The notes under the pieces were generated by a model that was not told where the DNA came from, searched no databases, and saw only the letters and a list, made by a program, of their open reading frames with translations. Positions 25,296 through 34,523 of a DNA stretch of 64,000 nucleotides are shown piece after piece (within the stretch, counting starts at the first letter, position 1; each line of letters begins with the position of its first letter). The translations under genes and the position numbers were made by a program. The stretch covers positions 21,104 through 85,103 of the forward strand of contig CANMOV010000007.1 in NCBI GenBank assembly GCA_947499565.1. Direction: 5' to 3'. This DNA comes from an uncultured Croceitalea sp. GTDB taxonomy: Bacteria; Bacteroidota; Bacteroidia; Flavobacteriales; Flavobacteriaceae.

Positions 25296-27851
25296 ATGAG
25301 TCAAATGCAGCAGGCAAAAAGATTAGAAGAATTTAAAAAATCTGTTACTAATAAATTTAATATTTATAACAGTCTTTTTTTAAGCTTACCTTACCGTAAT
25401 ATAGAAAATGTGGGAATGCTTATTCCCCTGTTATTTGAACATTGTGAAAAAGGATTAAAAAATGGGGAGAAACCGCAGGAAATTTTAGAAACATTCTTTA
25501 CAAATTTTGCTGGGATTAAGGATGAAAAGGACAGATTAGATTTCATGTTTCGTATCATTCAGTATGTGGAAAGGCAAGTGGTTTTATATGATAGTGTAGA
25601 AGATTCTGCTTTTCCTAAACTCCAAGAATATACAAGTTCACTTTCTATAAAAGATTATTTTGAATTAGTAAATCGCAGCAAAAATTGGGATAAGATATCT
25701 AAAAAACTATCAACTTTTAGTGCCAGAATAGTATTAACGGCACACCCAACGCAATTTTATACTCCTTCGGTTTTAGATATTATTGCTGAGTTACGCTCGC
25801 TAATAGATAGTGACCAAATAAATGATATTGATGTTACGCTACAACAATTAGGATTAACTTCCTTAGTTAATGCAAAAAAGCCAACACCTTTAGATGAGGC
25901 AAAAAACATTATCTATATTCTTAGAAATACGTATTATGATGCTATTGGAGAGTTGTTCCAGTATGTAAAGAGTAATATTAGAAATGAAGGTTTTGATAAT
26001 TATGATATCATGAAGTTGGGCTTTTGGCCAGGAGGTGATCGTGATGGGAATCCATTTGTAACCGCTTCTATAACGAAACAGGTGTCTGATGAGTTGCGTG
26101 TTACTTTAATGAAGTGTTACTACAATGAACTTAAAACGCTTCGCAAAAAACTGACATTTAAAGGGCTGCAAGATGAGTTAAATCTGCTTAGTGATAAGCT
26201 GTATAAATCTATGTTTGATGTTAACATTGTACTTACTTATGAAGAAATTGTTAACTCTTTGCTTAAAATTAGAGAAAACCTAGATTTAAATTATCATGGA
26301 CTGTATTTAGATAAGTTAGACGAACTGATTGATAAAGTGCATATTTTCAAAACTCATTTTGCAACATTAGATATTCGACAGGACCATAGTAAGCATTATG
26401 TGGTAGTAGAATCCATTTTAAAAAAACAGGGTGTTATTAAAGAAACCTTAAATGAGCTTAAAGATAAAGAGTTGACAAAATTACTCTTGAAAGAAGATTT
26501 TAAATTAAAGCCAGGTGATTTTGATGAGGATATCGTAAAAGATACAATTACTAACATTCAACAACTAAAAGCTATTCAAGAGAGAAATGGAGAAGAAGGC
26601 TGTAACCGCTATATCATAAGTAATTCTGAAGATATTTTTGCCGTCCTTTTTGTTTTTGGCTTATTCCGTTGGTGTGGATGGTTAGAAAAAGACATCACTT
26701 TTGACATTATTCCGCTTTTTGAAACTATGAAGGGTATGGAGGCTTCTGAAGAAGTTATGCAAACTCTGTTTGATATTCCTAGCTATAGAAAGCATTTGGA
26801 ACGACGCAAAGATGCACATACAGTTATGTTAGGCTTTTCGGATGGGACTAAAGATGGGGGGTATCTAAAAGCAAACTGGTCCATATTAAAGACAAAGGAA
26901 ACCATAAGTAGGGTTTGTAAAAAGAATGGTATAAAAGTTATGTTTTTTGATGGTAGGGGAGGCCCACCGGCAAGAGGCGGAGGTAAAACGCACCGTTTTT
27001 ACGCTGCGCAGACTAAAGATGTTGCAAATCATGAAATACAATTGACCATACAAGGCCAAACGATTACAAGTACTTATGGCACAAAAGAGCAGTTTATGCA
27101 CAATTCTGAACAGTTGTTAACTGCTGGTTTGAGCAATAATCTTTTTGGAAAAGAGCATACGATTTCTGCTACTCAACGTAAGTTAATAGAAGAGCTATCT
27201 GAATTAAGTTTCGCAAAATATGATGCTTTAAAACAGCATGATAAATTCATCCCGTACTTGGAGCATCGAAGTACGCTAAAATATTATTCCAATGCGAATA
27301 TTGGAAGCCGCCCGGGTAAAAGAGGGAATAAAAAGCAATTGACACTTTCTGACCTTAGAGCAATTTCGTTCGTGGGTTCTTGGAGCCAGTTAAAACAAAA
27401 TGTTCCTGGTTATTTTGGCTTAGGCTCGGCCATAAAAGAATTTGCAGATCAAGGAAGATTAAAAGAAGTGAAAAAGTTGTATAAGGAAGTGCCATTTTTT
27501 AGAGCCTTAATGTCTAATAGTATGATGTCTTTGGCTAAAACCAATTTTAATTTAACTAGTTATTTAAAAGAGGATGCCGAATTTGGGGCGTTTTGGAATA
27601 TACTGCATGAAGAATGTCAGCTTTCTGAAAAAATGTTGCTCCAAATTTCTGAGCAGAAAATCTTAATGGAAAACGAAGCAGTTTCCCGCGAATCTGTGAA
27701 AATTAGGGAAAAGATTGTTTTGCCCTTACTAGTAATACAGCAAAACGCATTGTTTCATATAACCCAAAACTCCAAGTTTAAGGAACTTTACGAAAAGATT
27801 GTGACACGATCCCTTTATGGCAATATTAATGCAAGTCGGAATTCTGCTTAA
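25296..27851 (+). CDS. ppc: Phosphoenolpyruvate carboxylase
   Basis: An 851-residue enzyme that converts PEP and bicarbonate to oxaloacetate, refilling the TCA cycle. Motifs: TAHPTQ (catalytic His), FWPGGDRDGNPFVT, the FSDGTKDGGYLKANW region, GRGGPPARGGG and RPGKRG. The C-terminal signature is altered: it ends in RNSA, not the QNTG of plant and proteobacterial enzymes that binds allosteric effectors. I choose ATG 25296 over the TTG at 25263, since residues upstream look unrelated. Confidence 0.93.
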   Translation: MSQMQQAKRLEEFKKSVTNKFNIYNSLFLSLPYRNIENVGMLIPLLFEHCEKGLKNGEKPQEILETFFTNFAGIKDEKDRLDFMFRIIQYVERQVVLYDSVEDSAFPKLQEYTSSLSIKDYFELVNRSKNWDKISKKLSTFSARIVLTAHPTQFYTPSVLDIIAELRSLIDSDQINDIDVTLQQLGLTSLVNAKKPTPLDEAKNIIYILRNTYYDAIGELFQYVKSNIRNEGFDNYDIMKLGFWPGGDRDGNPFVTASITKQVSDELRVTLMKCYYNELKTLRKKLTFKGLQDELNLLSDKLYKSMFDVNIVLTYEEIVNSLLKIRENLDLNYHGLYLDKLDELIDKVHIFKTHFATLDIRQDHSKHYVVVESILKKQGVIKETLNELKDKELTKLLLKEDFKLKPGDFDEDIVKDTITNIQQLKAIQERNGEEGCNRYIISNSEDIFAVLFVFGLFRWCGWLEKDITFDIIPLFETMKGMEASEEVMQTLFDIPSYRKHLERRKDAHTVMLGFSDGTKDGGYLKANWSILKTKETISRVCKKNGIKVMFFDGRGGPPARGGGKTHRFYAAQTKDVANHEIQLTIQGQTITSTYGTKEQFMHNSEQLLTAGLSNNLFGKEHTISATQRKLIEELSELSFAKYDALKQHDKFIPYLEHRSTLKYYSNANIGSRPGKRGNKKQLTLSDLRAISFVGSWSQLKQNVPGYFGLGSAIKEFADQGRLKEVKKLYKEVPFFRALMSNSMMSLAKTNFNLTSYLKEDAEFGAFWNILHEECQLSEKMLLQISEQKILMENEAVSRESVKIREKIVLPLLVIQQNALFHITQNSKFKELYEKIVTRSLYGNINASRNSA

Positions 27852-27856
27852 TATTT

Positions 27857-29353
27857 TTATTTAATCGAATTACTTAGCATGCCATAAAACGCTTTAATTC
27901 CATAAGCCAACTGTCCAATTTTGATGTTTTCGTTAGGGCTATGTTGGTTGTTATCTGGGTTAACCATAGGTATAATAAATGCGGGAATCTTTAATTCATT
28001 AATAAATGGAGCTATTGGTACTGTGCCTCCCATAATGCGTATTTCTACTATTTCCTCATTAAAAGTATTTTGTAAGGTGTTTACCAAAAATTGTCCATAA
28101 CTATTATTAAAATCTGTTCTAAATGCATCAGTTACGGACCCTTCTAAAACGGTTACTATTTTATTATGAGATAAACGTTCCTGTTTGGTTGGAACATGGT
28201 CTAAAACATGGTATCCCTGCTTTTGAATATGGGTTTTAACTAGTTTTTTTAAGCGATTCCCATCGGATTCTGGTACTAGGCGTAAATCCAATTCTGCCGT
28301 TGCCGTTGCAGGGACAATGGTACGAGCTTTTTTACCAACCCAACCCGAGCCTAATCCACGAATATTTAGACTTGGATATTGCAAAGCCTCTTGATAAAAT
28401 TTACCTACTTTCTCAGCAGTATTAAATTGCAATTTTTCGGCTATTGCTTCATTGCTGTCGGGAACGCTCTTTAACACTTTCTGTTCTGCTTCACCCAAGG
28501 TTATACCGTCATAATAACCTGGAGTGGTTACTCGACCGTCAGTATCTTTCATTGTGGCTAATAGCTGTGCTAGTTGAAAACCGGGATTTGGAGCATAATT
28601 ACCATAATGACCACTATGCTGAGGTTTCACTGGTCCGTAAGTTGTTAAAGAAAGTGTGGTAATTCCTCTACATCCATAAACCACGGTTGGTTTTCCCGAT
28701 GTATGTACTGGACCATCAGCTATTACTAAAAAGTCGGCCTCTAATAATTCGCGATATTTTTTTACTGCAGCAGGCAAAGGTTTACTACTTTTTTCTTCTT
28801 CACCATCTAGAATCACCTTAACATTAAACGGAAGTTTTTTACCTTCTTTTTTTAGTAAATCAATAGCATTTAAAAGCATGACAATAGGACCTTTATCATC
28901 TGAAGTTGAGCGTCCAAACAACCGCCAATTATAATCAATAGTTTCATCTAATTCTGTAAACGGAATTGTTTTTAAACCATCTGGACTAGGTTTCTTTAGA
29001 ACCACCTTATAAGGACTTTCCTGATTCCATTTACTTGGGTCCACTGATTGCCCATCAAAATGCATATAAATCAACATAGTTGGCTTATCCTCTTCCATCG
29101 GCAATGCAGCAAAAAACAAAGGGAGGTTTTCGGTCTCTAGCTCCATGGTATTAAAACCTCTAGTGTTAAACTTTTTCTTTAACCAGAAGATATTATCATC
29201 AATGGCATCTGCATTTAAAGCATCATTTGGGATGGCAACAAAATCACGTAGCTCTGAAATCGCATTAGCCACTTTGGATTTTATTTCAGTTGAGTCTTGA
29301 GTATAAACTAAAGAGGTAAAAATAAGTGCAAGTAAAAAAAATCCTTTTTTCAT
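27857..29353 (-). CDS. Secreted M20 family metallopeptidase (dipeptidase-like)
   Basis: A 498-residue protein with a signal peptide (about residues 1-18). M20 metal-site residues are visible: YMHFDGQSVD (His-x-Asp), GRSTSDDKGP (bridging Asp), DGEEE (catalytic Glu) and a late NQHSPNEN (His). A dimerisation domain occupies roughly residues 225-395. It likely hydrolyses dipeptides in the periplasm. It sits after trpA on the same strand (27 bases), possibly read through from the trp operon. Confidence 0.87.
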   Translation of the reverse strand: MKKGFFLLALIFTSLVYTQDSTEIKSKVANAISELRDFVAIPNDALNADAIDDNIFWLKKKFNTRGFNTMELETENLPLFFAALPMEEDKPTMLIYMHFDGQSVDPSKWNQESPYKVVLKKPSPDGLKTIPFTELDETIDYNWRLFGRSTSDDKGPIVMLLNAIDLLKKEGKKLPFNVKVILDGEEEKSSKPLPAAVKKYRELLEADFLVIADGPVHTSGKPTVVYGCRGITTLSLTTYGPVKPQHSGHYGNYAPNPGFQLAQLLATMKDTDGRVTTPGYYDGITLGEAEQKVLKSVPDSNEAIAEKLQFNTAEKVGKFYQEALQYPSLNIRGLGSGWVGKKARTIVPATATAELDLRLVPESDGNRLKKLVKTHIQKQGYHVLDHVPTKQERLSHNKIVTVLEGSVTDAFRTDFNNSYGQFLVNTLQNTFNEEIVEIRIMGGTVPIAPFINELKIPAFIIPMVNPDNNQHSPNENIKIGQLAYGIKAFYGMLSNSIK

Positions 29354-29380
29354 AATATTTTAGGTGTATTTGACATGAAA

Positions 29381-30145
29381 TTAGCGAATTCCAGCGATAA
29401 AAGTACTTATGTTCTGAACTCCATTATTTGTCAAATGTTTTATAAAAGCAGAACCAATAATAGCACCCTTTGCATTTTTAGTTGCTGCTTTAAAAGTATC
29501 TGAATCTTTTATACCAAAACCAACAATCTGTGGATTCTTCAAATTCATTTTTGTAATACGGCTAAAATATTCAGTTTGTTTGCTTCCAAAACCAGATTTG
29601 GAACCTGTAACGCTTGCAGAACTTACCATATAAATAAAGCCGTCAGAGGCTTCATCAATTTGATGAATGCGTTCATCCCTAGTTTGTGGTGTAATTAAGA
29701 ATATATTTAGCAGATTATATTTTTTAAAAATCATCTCATAATCCGACTTATAAACATCTAAGGGCAAATCTGGCATGATTAGACCATCAATCCCAATCTC
29801 ATAACATTTTTTGCAAAATGCCTCTACACCATATTGAAGCATAGGGTTAAAATACCCCATAACGATTAATGGAATAGAAACTGATTTCCGAATATCCTTT
29901 AATTGTTCAAAAAGTTTTTCAGTGGTCATTCCGTTTTTCAATGCAGCGGTAGAACTGCCTTGTATGGTTGGCCCATCGGCTAATGGATCGCTAAAGGGTA
30001 AGCCGATTTCAATCATATCGACCCCATTTTTTTCTAAATCTCGAATAATTTCAACGGTATCATTTAAAGCTGGATAACCTGCTGTGAAATATATGGAGAG
30101 GAGTTTTTTGTCCTCTTGGAGTTTCTCAATAATTCTATTACGCAT
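29381..30145 (-). CDS. trpA: Tryptophan synthase alpha chain
   Basis: A 254-residue TIM-barrel subunit that cleaves indole-3-glycerol phosphate and passes indole to TrpB. It has FTAGYP near the start, the catalytic EIGLPFSDPLADGPTIQ motif, an AFCKKC helix, MPDLPLD and a closing IGSAFIK phosphate-binding region. Its start is adjacent to the trpB stop, sharing one base. It is the last biosynthetic gene in the operon. Confidence 0.97.
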   Translation of the reverse strand: MRNRIIEKLQEDKKLLSIYFTAGYPALNDTVEIIRDLEKNGVDMIEIGLPFSDPLADGPTIQGSSTAALKNGMTTEKLFEQLKDIRKSVSIPLIVMGYFNPMLQYGVEAFCKKCYEIGIDGLIMPDLPLDVYKSDYEMIFKKYNLLNIFLITPQTRDERIHQIDEASDGFIYMVSSASVTGSKSGFGSKQTEYFSRITKMNLKNPQIVGFGIKDSDTFKAATKNAKGAIIGSAFIKHLTNNGVQNISTFIAGIR

Positions 30146-31329
30146 TACGCTAACTTAAAGTAATCTATATATGTGTTTAAATCTTTATCGCCTCGGCCAG
30201 ATAGGCTTATAACCACGATATCATCTGGTTTAAATTTTCTATGCTCAAAGATTGCGAATGCATGCCCTGTCTCAATTGCAGGAATAATGCCTTCTAATTG
30301 TGAAAGTTCTAGTCCAGCAGTCATTGCTTCATCATCCGTTGCGGAGTAAAACTCGGCTCTTCCAGATTTGTGTAAGTGAGAATGCATTGGACCAACACCA
30401 GGATAGTCCAATCCCGCAGAGATGGAATAAGGTTCTGTTATTTGTCCATCAGTAGTTTGCATAAGCATGGTTTTACAACCGTGTATAATACCTATTTTCC
30501 CTAAAGCCGAAGTAGCTGCACTTTCCCCAGTTTCTATTCCTTTTCCTGCTGCTTCAACTGCAATGATACCCACATCTGGCTCATCTAAAAAATGATAATA
30601 GGTGCCTGCAGCATTACTACCTCCACCGATGCAGGCAACTACATAATCTGGATTTTCTCGACCTTCCTTTTCTTTTAGTTGCCATTTTATTTCTTCTGAA
30701 ATTACAGATTGAAAACGGGTAACCATATCAGGGTATGGGTGAGGTCCAATAGCTGAACCAATAATATAATGGGTATCCACAGGATTATTAATCCAATCAC
30801 GAATAGCCTCATTAGTAGCATCTTTTAGGGTTCTACTTCCGGATAAAGCCGGCCTAACCTCCGCTCCTAACATTTTCATGCGAGCAACATTTGGCGCCTG
30901 TCTTGCAATATCTATTTCGCCCATATAAACAATGCATTCCATACCCATTAATGCACATACAGTTGCAGTTGCAACGCCATGTTGACCAGCTCCAGTTTCT
31001 GCTATGATACGGGTTTTTCCTAATTTTTTGGCCATTAAAATTTGACCAATGGTATTGTTTACCTTATGCGCGCCGGTATGGTTTAAATCTTCTCGTTTTA
31101 GATAAATTTTGGTATTGTGTTTTTCCGAAAGACGTTTTGCAAAATATAGGGGAGAAGGCCTACCTACATAATCTTTTAGTAATTGGTGGAATTCTTTTTG
31201 GAAAGATTCCTCATACATAATGTCCAAATACTTTTGGCGTAGTTCTTCCACATTTGGATATAACATTTCTGGAATAAATGCCCCCCCAAACTCTCCATAA
31301 TATCCTTTTTTGTCGGCGTGATAACTCAT
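30145..31329 (-). CDS. trpB: Tryptophan synthase beta chain
   Basis: A 394-residue PLP enzyme that condenses indole with serine. The PLP lysine is in [15 protein letters not shown], the phosphate-binding loop in [12 protein letters not shown], and the GVGPMHS and GRGDKD motifs are present. It overlaps trpF by 4 bases at its start and trpA by one at its end, so all three are translated together. Length matches the family. Confidence 0.97.
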   Translation of the reverse strand: MSYHADKKGYYGEFGGAFIPEMLYPNVEELRQKYLDIMYEESFQKEFHQLLKDYVGRPSPLYFAKRLSEKHNTKIYLKREDLNHTGAHKVNNTIGQILMAKKLGKTRIIAETGAGQHGVATATVCALMGMECIVYMGEIDIARQAPNVARMKMLGAEVRPALSGSRTLKDATNEAIRDWINNPVDTHYIIGSAIGPHPYPDMVTRFQSVISEEIKWQLKEKEGRENPDYVVACIGGGSNAAGTYYHFLDEPDVGIIAVEAAGKGIETGESAATSALGKIGIIHGCKTMLMQTTDGQITEPYSISAGLDYPGVGPMHSHLHKSGRAEFYSATDDEAMTAGLELSQLEGIIPAIETGHAFAIFEHRKFKPDDIVVISLSGRGDKDLNTYIDYFKLA

Positions 31330-32009
31330 TCGATGTTAGTTAGTGATTTTTTAAATTCTTTTAATTTTTCAATATCCTTCAAGCCTGGCGCTAATTCGAA
31401 CTTACTATTTACATCTATAGCGTGGCAATATTGTGATTCGGGTCTTTTTGTAAATTCTTTTAATGTTGCTATCTCATCTAAACCGATTCCTCCACTTAAA
31501 AAATAGGGTTTGGTGGAGGGGTAGTTTTTTAAAACGGACCAATTAAAAGTATAGCCATTACCTCCAGGTAATTTTCCCTTTGTGTCAAACAAATAGAAAT
31601 CGCAAACATCCTCAAATTGCATTAATTGCTTAAAATCGAAGTTGTCTTTAATTGAAAAAACCTTAATGATTTTAAGATGAGGAACTTGTTTTTTTAGTTC
31701 ATCACAAAAGGCAGGGTTTTCATTTCCATGTAATTGAGCATAAAGTAGTTTAAACTGCTTTACTAAATGCTTGATTTCCTGTATTGATGCATCAACAAAA
31801 ACGCCAATCTTTTTAATACTATGGGGTACTGATGGCATATCACCTTTAAAATAGCGCTTAGAGGGTTCCCAAAAAATAAAGCCTAAATAATCTGGTTTTA
31901 GCGCTGCAACTTGAGATGTGTTGTTATTCATACCACAGACTTTCAACTTTAAAGAATCCTTTTCTTTAGTTGCCAGATTTTTGTCGTTATTGGTATAATA
32001 ATAATCCAT
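31326..32009 (-). CDS. trpF: Phosphoribosylanthranilate isomerase
   Basis: A 227-residue TIM barrel for the third step of tryptophan synthesis. The family opener [12 protein letters not shown] starts at about residue 22, preceded by a 20-residue N-terminal extension ([17 protein letters not shown]) that is unusual and could contain an alternative start. Also visible are ...AQLHGNE and [11 protein letters not shown] with the catalytic DVNS(K)FE at the end. It overlaps trpB. Separated from trpC by 83 bases that hold an inverted repeat. Confidence 0.92.
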   Translation of the reverse strand: MDYYYTNNDKNLATKEKDSLKLKVCGMNNNTSQVAALKPDYLGFIFWEPSKRYFKGDMPSVPHSIKKIGVFVDASIQEIKHLVKQFKLLYAQLHGNENPAFCDELKKQVPHLKIIKVFSIKDNFDFKQLMQFEDVCDFYLFDTKGKLPGGNGYTFNWSVLKNYPSTKPYFLSGGIGLDEIATLKEFTKRPESQYCHAIDVNSKFELAPGLKDIEKLKEFKKSLTNIE

Positions 32010-32065
32010 CTTTTATAGTATATCCTTTATGTCAGGTCGAGTGTTTTGAAACTTGTTTTAAAATG

Positions 32066-32090
32066 TATCGAGACTTACTTCTTCTCGATA
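32066..32090. repeat. Inverted repeat in the trpC-trpF gap, REP-like
   Basis: A perfect 8-bp inverted repeat TATCGAGA / TCTCGATA encloses a 9-base loop. The surrounding bases (32020-32092) include TCGAGTG and TCTCGATA words that recall intergenic repeats of other Flavobacteriaceae (recollection, not tested). It breaks the tight spacing of the operon. Confidence 0.6.
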
Positions 32091-32092
32091 TG

Positions 32093-32878
32093 CTATTTTT
32101 TTAATTTATTAATAAATTCTGCTGCACTTTTACCGGGATTGTCGGTTTTCATAAAATTCTCACCAATTAGAAAACCTTGGTATCCAAATTGTTTTAAATC
32201 TTGAATTGCCTCAATAGTGCTAATTCCACTTTCTGATACTTTCACAAAGTCATCAGAGATAAGGTTCGATAGTTTTTTGCTTGTCTCTAGACTTACTTTA
32301 AAGGTTTTTAAATTTCGATTGTTGACTCCAACCATATCCAAACTAGGCATAATGGATTTTTGCAACTCCTCCTCATTATGCACTTCTAATAACACTTCTA
32401 ATCCAATACTTTTTGCAAGCTCAGATAGTGTTTTTATTTCTGTTCTTGTCAATACTGCGGCAATCAATAGAATTACATCTGCACCATGCGCTTTTGCTTC
32501 TAAAATTTGATATTCGCTAATTATAAATTCTTTTCTAAGTATAGGCATGGTAACAGAAGTTCTCGCTAAGAGTAAATCTTCCAAAGAACCTCCAAAATAT
32601 TTGATATCTGTTAAAACACTCATACCAGAAACACCTCCATTCTCATAGCCAATAGCTACTTGACCAACATTGGTATTCTGGTTTATAGTGCCTTTAGAAG
32701 GAGAGCGTCTTTTATGTTCTGCAATAATTCCAGTATTACTTTTTTGTAATGCACTTGTCAATGATTTTCCTTTGCGACCAAAAAGAACGGATTGTTCCAA
32801 TTGAGAATTGGGAATTAGTGATTTTTTTAAATCGACTTCCTTTCTTTTGTCAGCTACTATTTTATCTAGTATGTTCAT
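32093..32878 (-). CDS. trpC: Indole-3-glycerol phosphate synthase
   Basis: A 261-residue TIM barrel that closes the indole ring. Motifs include IIAEHKRRSPSKG (catalytic Lys and substrate loop), PILRKEFIISEYQ, VLLEVHNEEEL and GVNNRNLKTF followed by VSESGIS. Length fits the family. It starts 86 bases after trpD, with a second inverted repeat in the gap. Confidence 0.97.
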   Translation of the reverse strand: MNILDKIVADKRKEVDLKKSLIPNSQLEQSVLFGRKGKSLTSALQKSNTGIIAEHKRRSPSKGTINQNTNVGQVAIGYENGGVSGMSVLTDIKYFGGSLEDLLLARTSVTMPILRKEFIISEYQILEAKAHGADVILLIAAVLTRTEIKTLSELAKSIGLEVLLEVHNEEELQKSIMPSLDMVGVNNRNLKTFKVSLETSKKLSNLISDDFVKVSESGISTIEAIQDLKQFGYQGFLIGENFMKTDNPGKSAAEFINKLKK

Positions 32879-32889
32879 GTTCTATTCTT

Positions 32890-32964
32890 TGTCATTTTGG
32901 CCTAAGCTAAGCGATTGAAAAATCTTAATTTTCTTAAGAGTTCTTATATGCGTCCAACATGACA
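32890..32964. repeat. Palindromic intergenic element in the trpD-trpC gap
   Basis: An outer inverted repeat (TGTCATTTTGG at 32890-32900 and CCAACATGACA at 32954-32964, 10 of 11 paired) encloses an inner one (TCTTAA...TTAAGA). It fills almost the whole trpD-trpC gap. No protein is encoded. It looks like a small palindromic repeat or MITE-like element, not tested against other copies. Confidence 0.55.
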
Positions 32965-33960
32965 TTAGTTTTTACTTAATTCCTGCAATTTCTTTAATGC
33001 CAACAATCCATTTCCGCTAAGTAATGATTCCTTAGCTTTTTCGAACCCTTCTTTGGGGCTTATTTGTTTTACGGTTGCAATAGCAACTCCAGCATTGGCA
33101 CAAACCACATTATTTTGAGCTTCAGTTCCTTTTCCACTTAAAATGTCTGTAAATATTTGTGCTGAATCTGGCACATCATTACCACCAATAATTTCTGTCG
33201 CTTTAACTGTAGTTATTCCAAAATCTGAGGGTTTTATAATACTTTCCGAACCATTAGAAATTGTTTTGGTATCTCCGGTAAGACTAATTTCGTCATAGCC
33301 ATCCAAAGCATGTAAAATGGTAAAATTCTTATCTGTATTTTGATATAAATACCCGTACATCCTTGCCAATTCTAAATTAAAAACTCCAACCATTTGATTT
33401 TTTGGAAATGCAGGGTTAACCATGGGACCTAGCATATTAAAAAAGGTCTTTACAGCCAATTCTCTGCGTATTGGAGCTACATTCTTCATTGCCGGGTGAA
33501 ATAATGGTGCATGTAAAACACATATACCTGCCTCATCTATAGACTTTTTTAAGAAGTCAACGTCATTACTAAACTTAATGCCTAAGAACTCCATTACATT
33601 ACTACTACCACATTTTGAAGAAACACCGTAATTACCATGTTTGGTGACTTTTATACCAGCCCCTGCGGAAACAAAAGAAGATAGTGTAGAAATGTTAAAA
33701 GTGTCTTTACCATCACCACCGGTACCACATAAATCAATGGGGTTGTATTCAGATAAATCAATTGCTAAGCATAATTCTAGAAGTGCATCGCGGAAACCTT
33801 CTAACTCTTCAATGGTGATGCTACGCATCATATATACCGTTAAAAATGCAGTTATCTGACTTGTGTTATAATCTCCCTTAGCAATATTTACCAAAATTTG
33901 CTTGGCATAATCTTTTTCAAGGATTTCGTGATTAATAAGTCTATTTAGTGTCTCTTTCAT
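32965..33960 (-). CDS. trpD: Anthranilate phosphoribosyltransferase
   Basis: A 331-residue enzyme that joins anthranilate with PRPP. It has LCGTGGDGKDTFNIST, the PRPP and Mg site, and KHGNYGVSSKCGSS, followed by the FHPAMKNVAPIRREL region. I choose the ATG at 33960: it overlaps the trpG stop as ATGA, the standard coupled arrangement. A TTG upstream would add four residues. Confidence 0.96.
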   Translation of the reverse strand: MKETLNRLINHEILEKDYAKQILVNIAKGDYNTSQITAFLTVYMMRSITIEELEGFRDALLELCLAIDLSEYNPIDLCGTGGDGKDTFNISTLSSFVSAGAGIKVTKHGNYGVSSKCGSSNVMEFLGIKFSNDVDFLKKSIDEAGICVLHAPLFHPAMKNVAPIRRELAVKTFFNMLGPMVNPAFPKNQMVGVFNLELARMYGYLYQNTDKNFTILHALDGYDEISLTGDTKTISNGSESIIKPSDFGITTVKATEIIGGNDVPDSAQIFTDILSGKGTEAQNNVVCANAGVAIATVKQISPKEGFEKAKESLLSGNGLLALKKLQELSKN

Positions 33961-34523
33961 TTTTGTAACCAATTTTTCAATATTTGTTTCCCTTGCGGTG
34001 TTAAAACCGACTCTGGATGAAACTGTACTGCTCTAATATCAAATTCTTTATGTCTTAAAGACATTACTTGTCCATTTTCATCAAAAGAAGTAGCTTCTAA
34101 ACTATTCGGTAGGTTTGAATTTACCACCCAGGAATGATAACGACCGACTTCGATTTGGTTTGGTAGACCATTAAAAATATAATCGTCTTTTGTAATTTTT
34201 ATTGTCGTAGCAACACCGTGATATACTTTGTCTAGATTTAGTAAACTACCTCCAAAAACTTCTCCGATAGCTTGTTGCCCAAGGCATACACCAAGTATTC
34301 TTTTTTTACCTGCATAAGTGCCTATTATTTCTTTTAAAAGCCCAGCTTCATCTGGAATGCCTGGACCAGGAGAAAGCACAATTTCTTGGAAATCATCCAC
34401 TTCTTCTATTGTTAATTGGTCATTACGTTTTACAATTACCTTGCAATCCAAATCTTCTAGATAGTGCACCAAATTATAGGTGAAACTATCGTAATTATCT
34501 ATCATTAATATCTTTCTTTCCAT
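33957..34523 (-). CDS. trpG: Anthranilate synthase glutamine amidotransferase subunit
   Basis: A 188-residue class I glutaminase. The nucleophile Cys is in GVCLGQQAIGEVFGG, and the catalytic His-Glu pair in QFHPESVLTPQG. It begins NYDSFTYNLVHYLEDL, the typical N-terminus. It supplies ammonia to TrpE. It directly follows trpE (stop at 34524) and overlaps trpD by four bases. Confidence 0.96.
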   Translation of the reverse strand: MERKILMIDNYDSFTYNLVHYLEDLDCKVIVKRNDQLTIEEVDDFQEIVLSPGPGIPDEAGLLKEIIGTYAGKKRILGVCLGQQAIGEVFGGSLLNLDKVYHGVATTIKITKDDYIFNGLPNQIEVGRYHSWVVNSNLPNSLEATSFDENGQVMSLRHKEFDIRAVQFHPESVLTPQGKQILKNWLQK

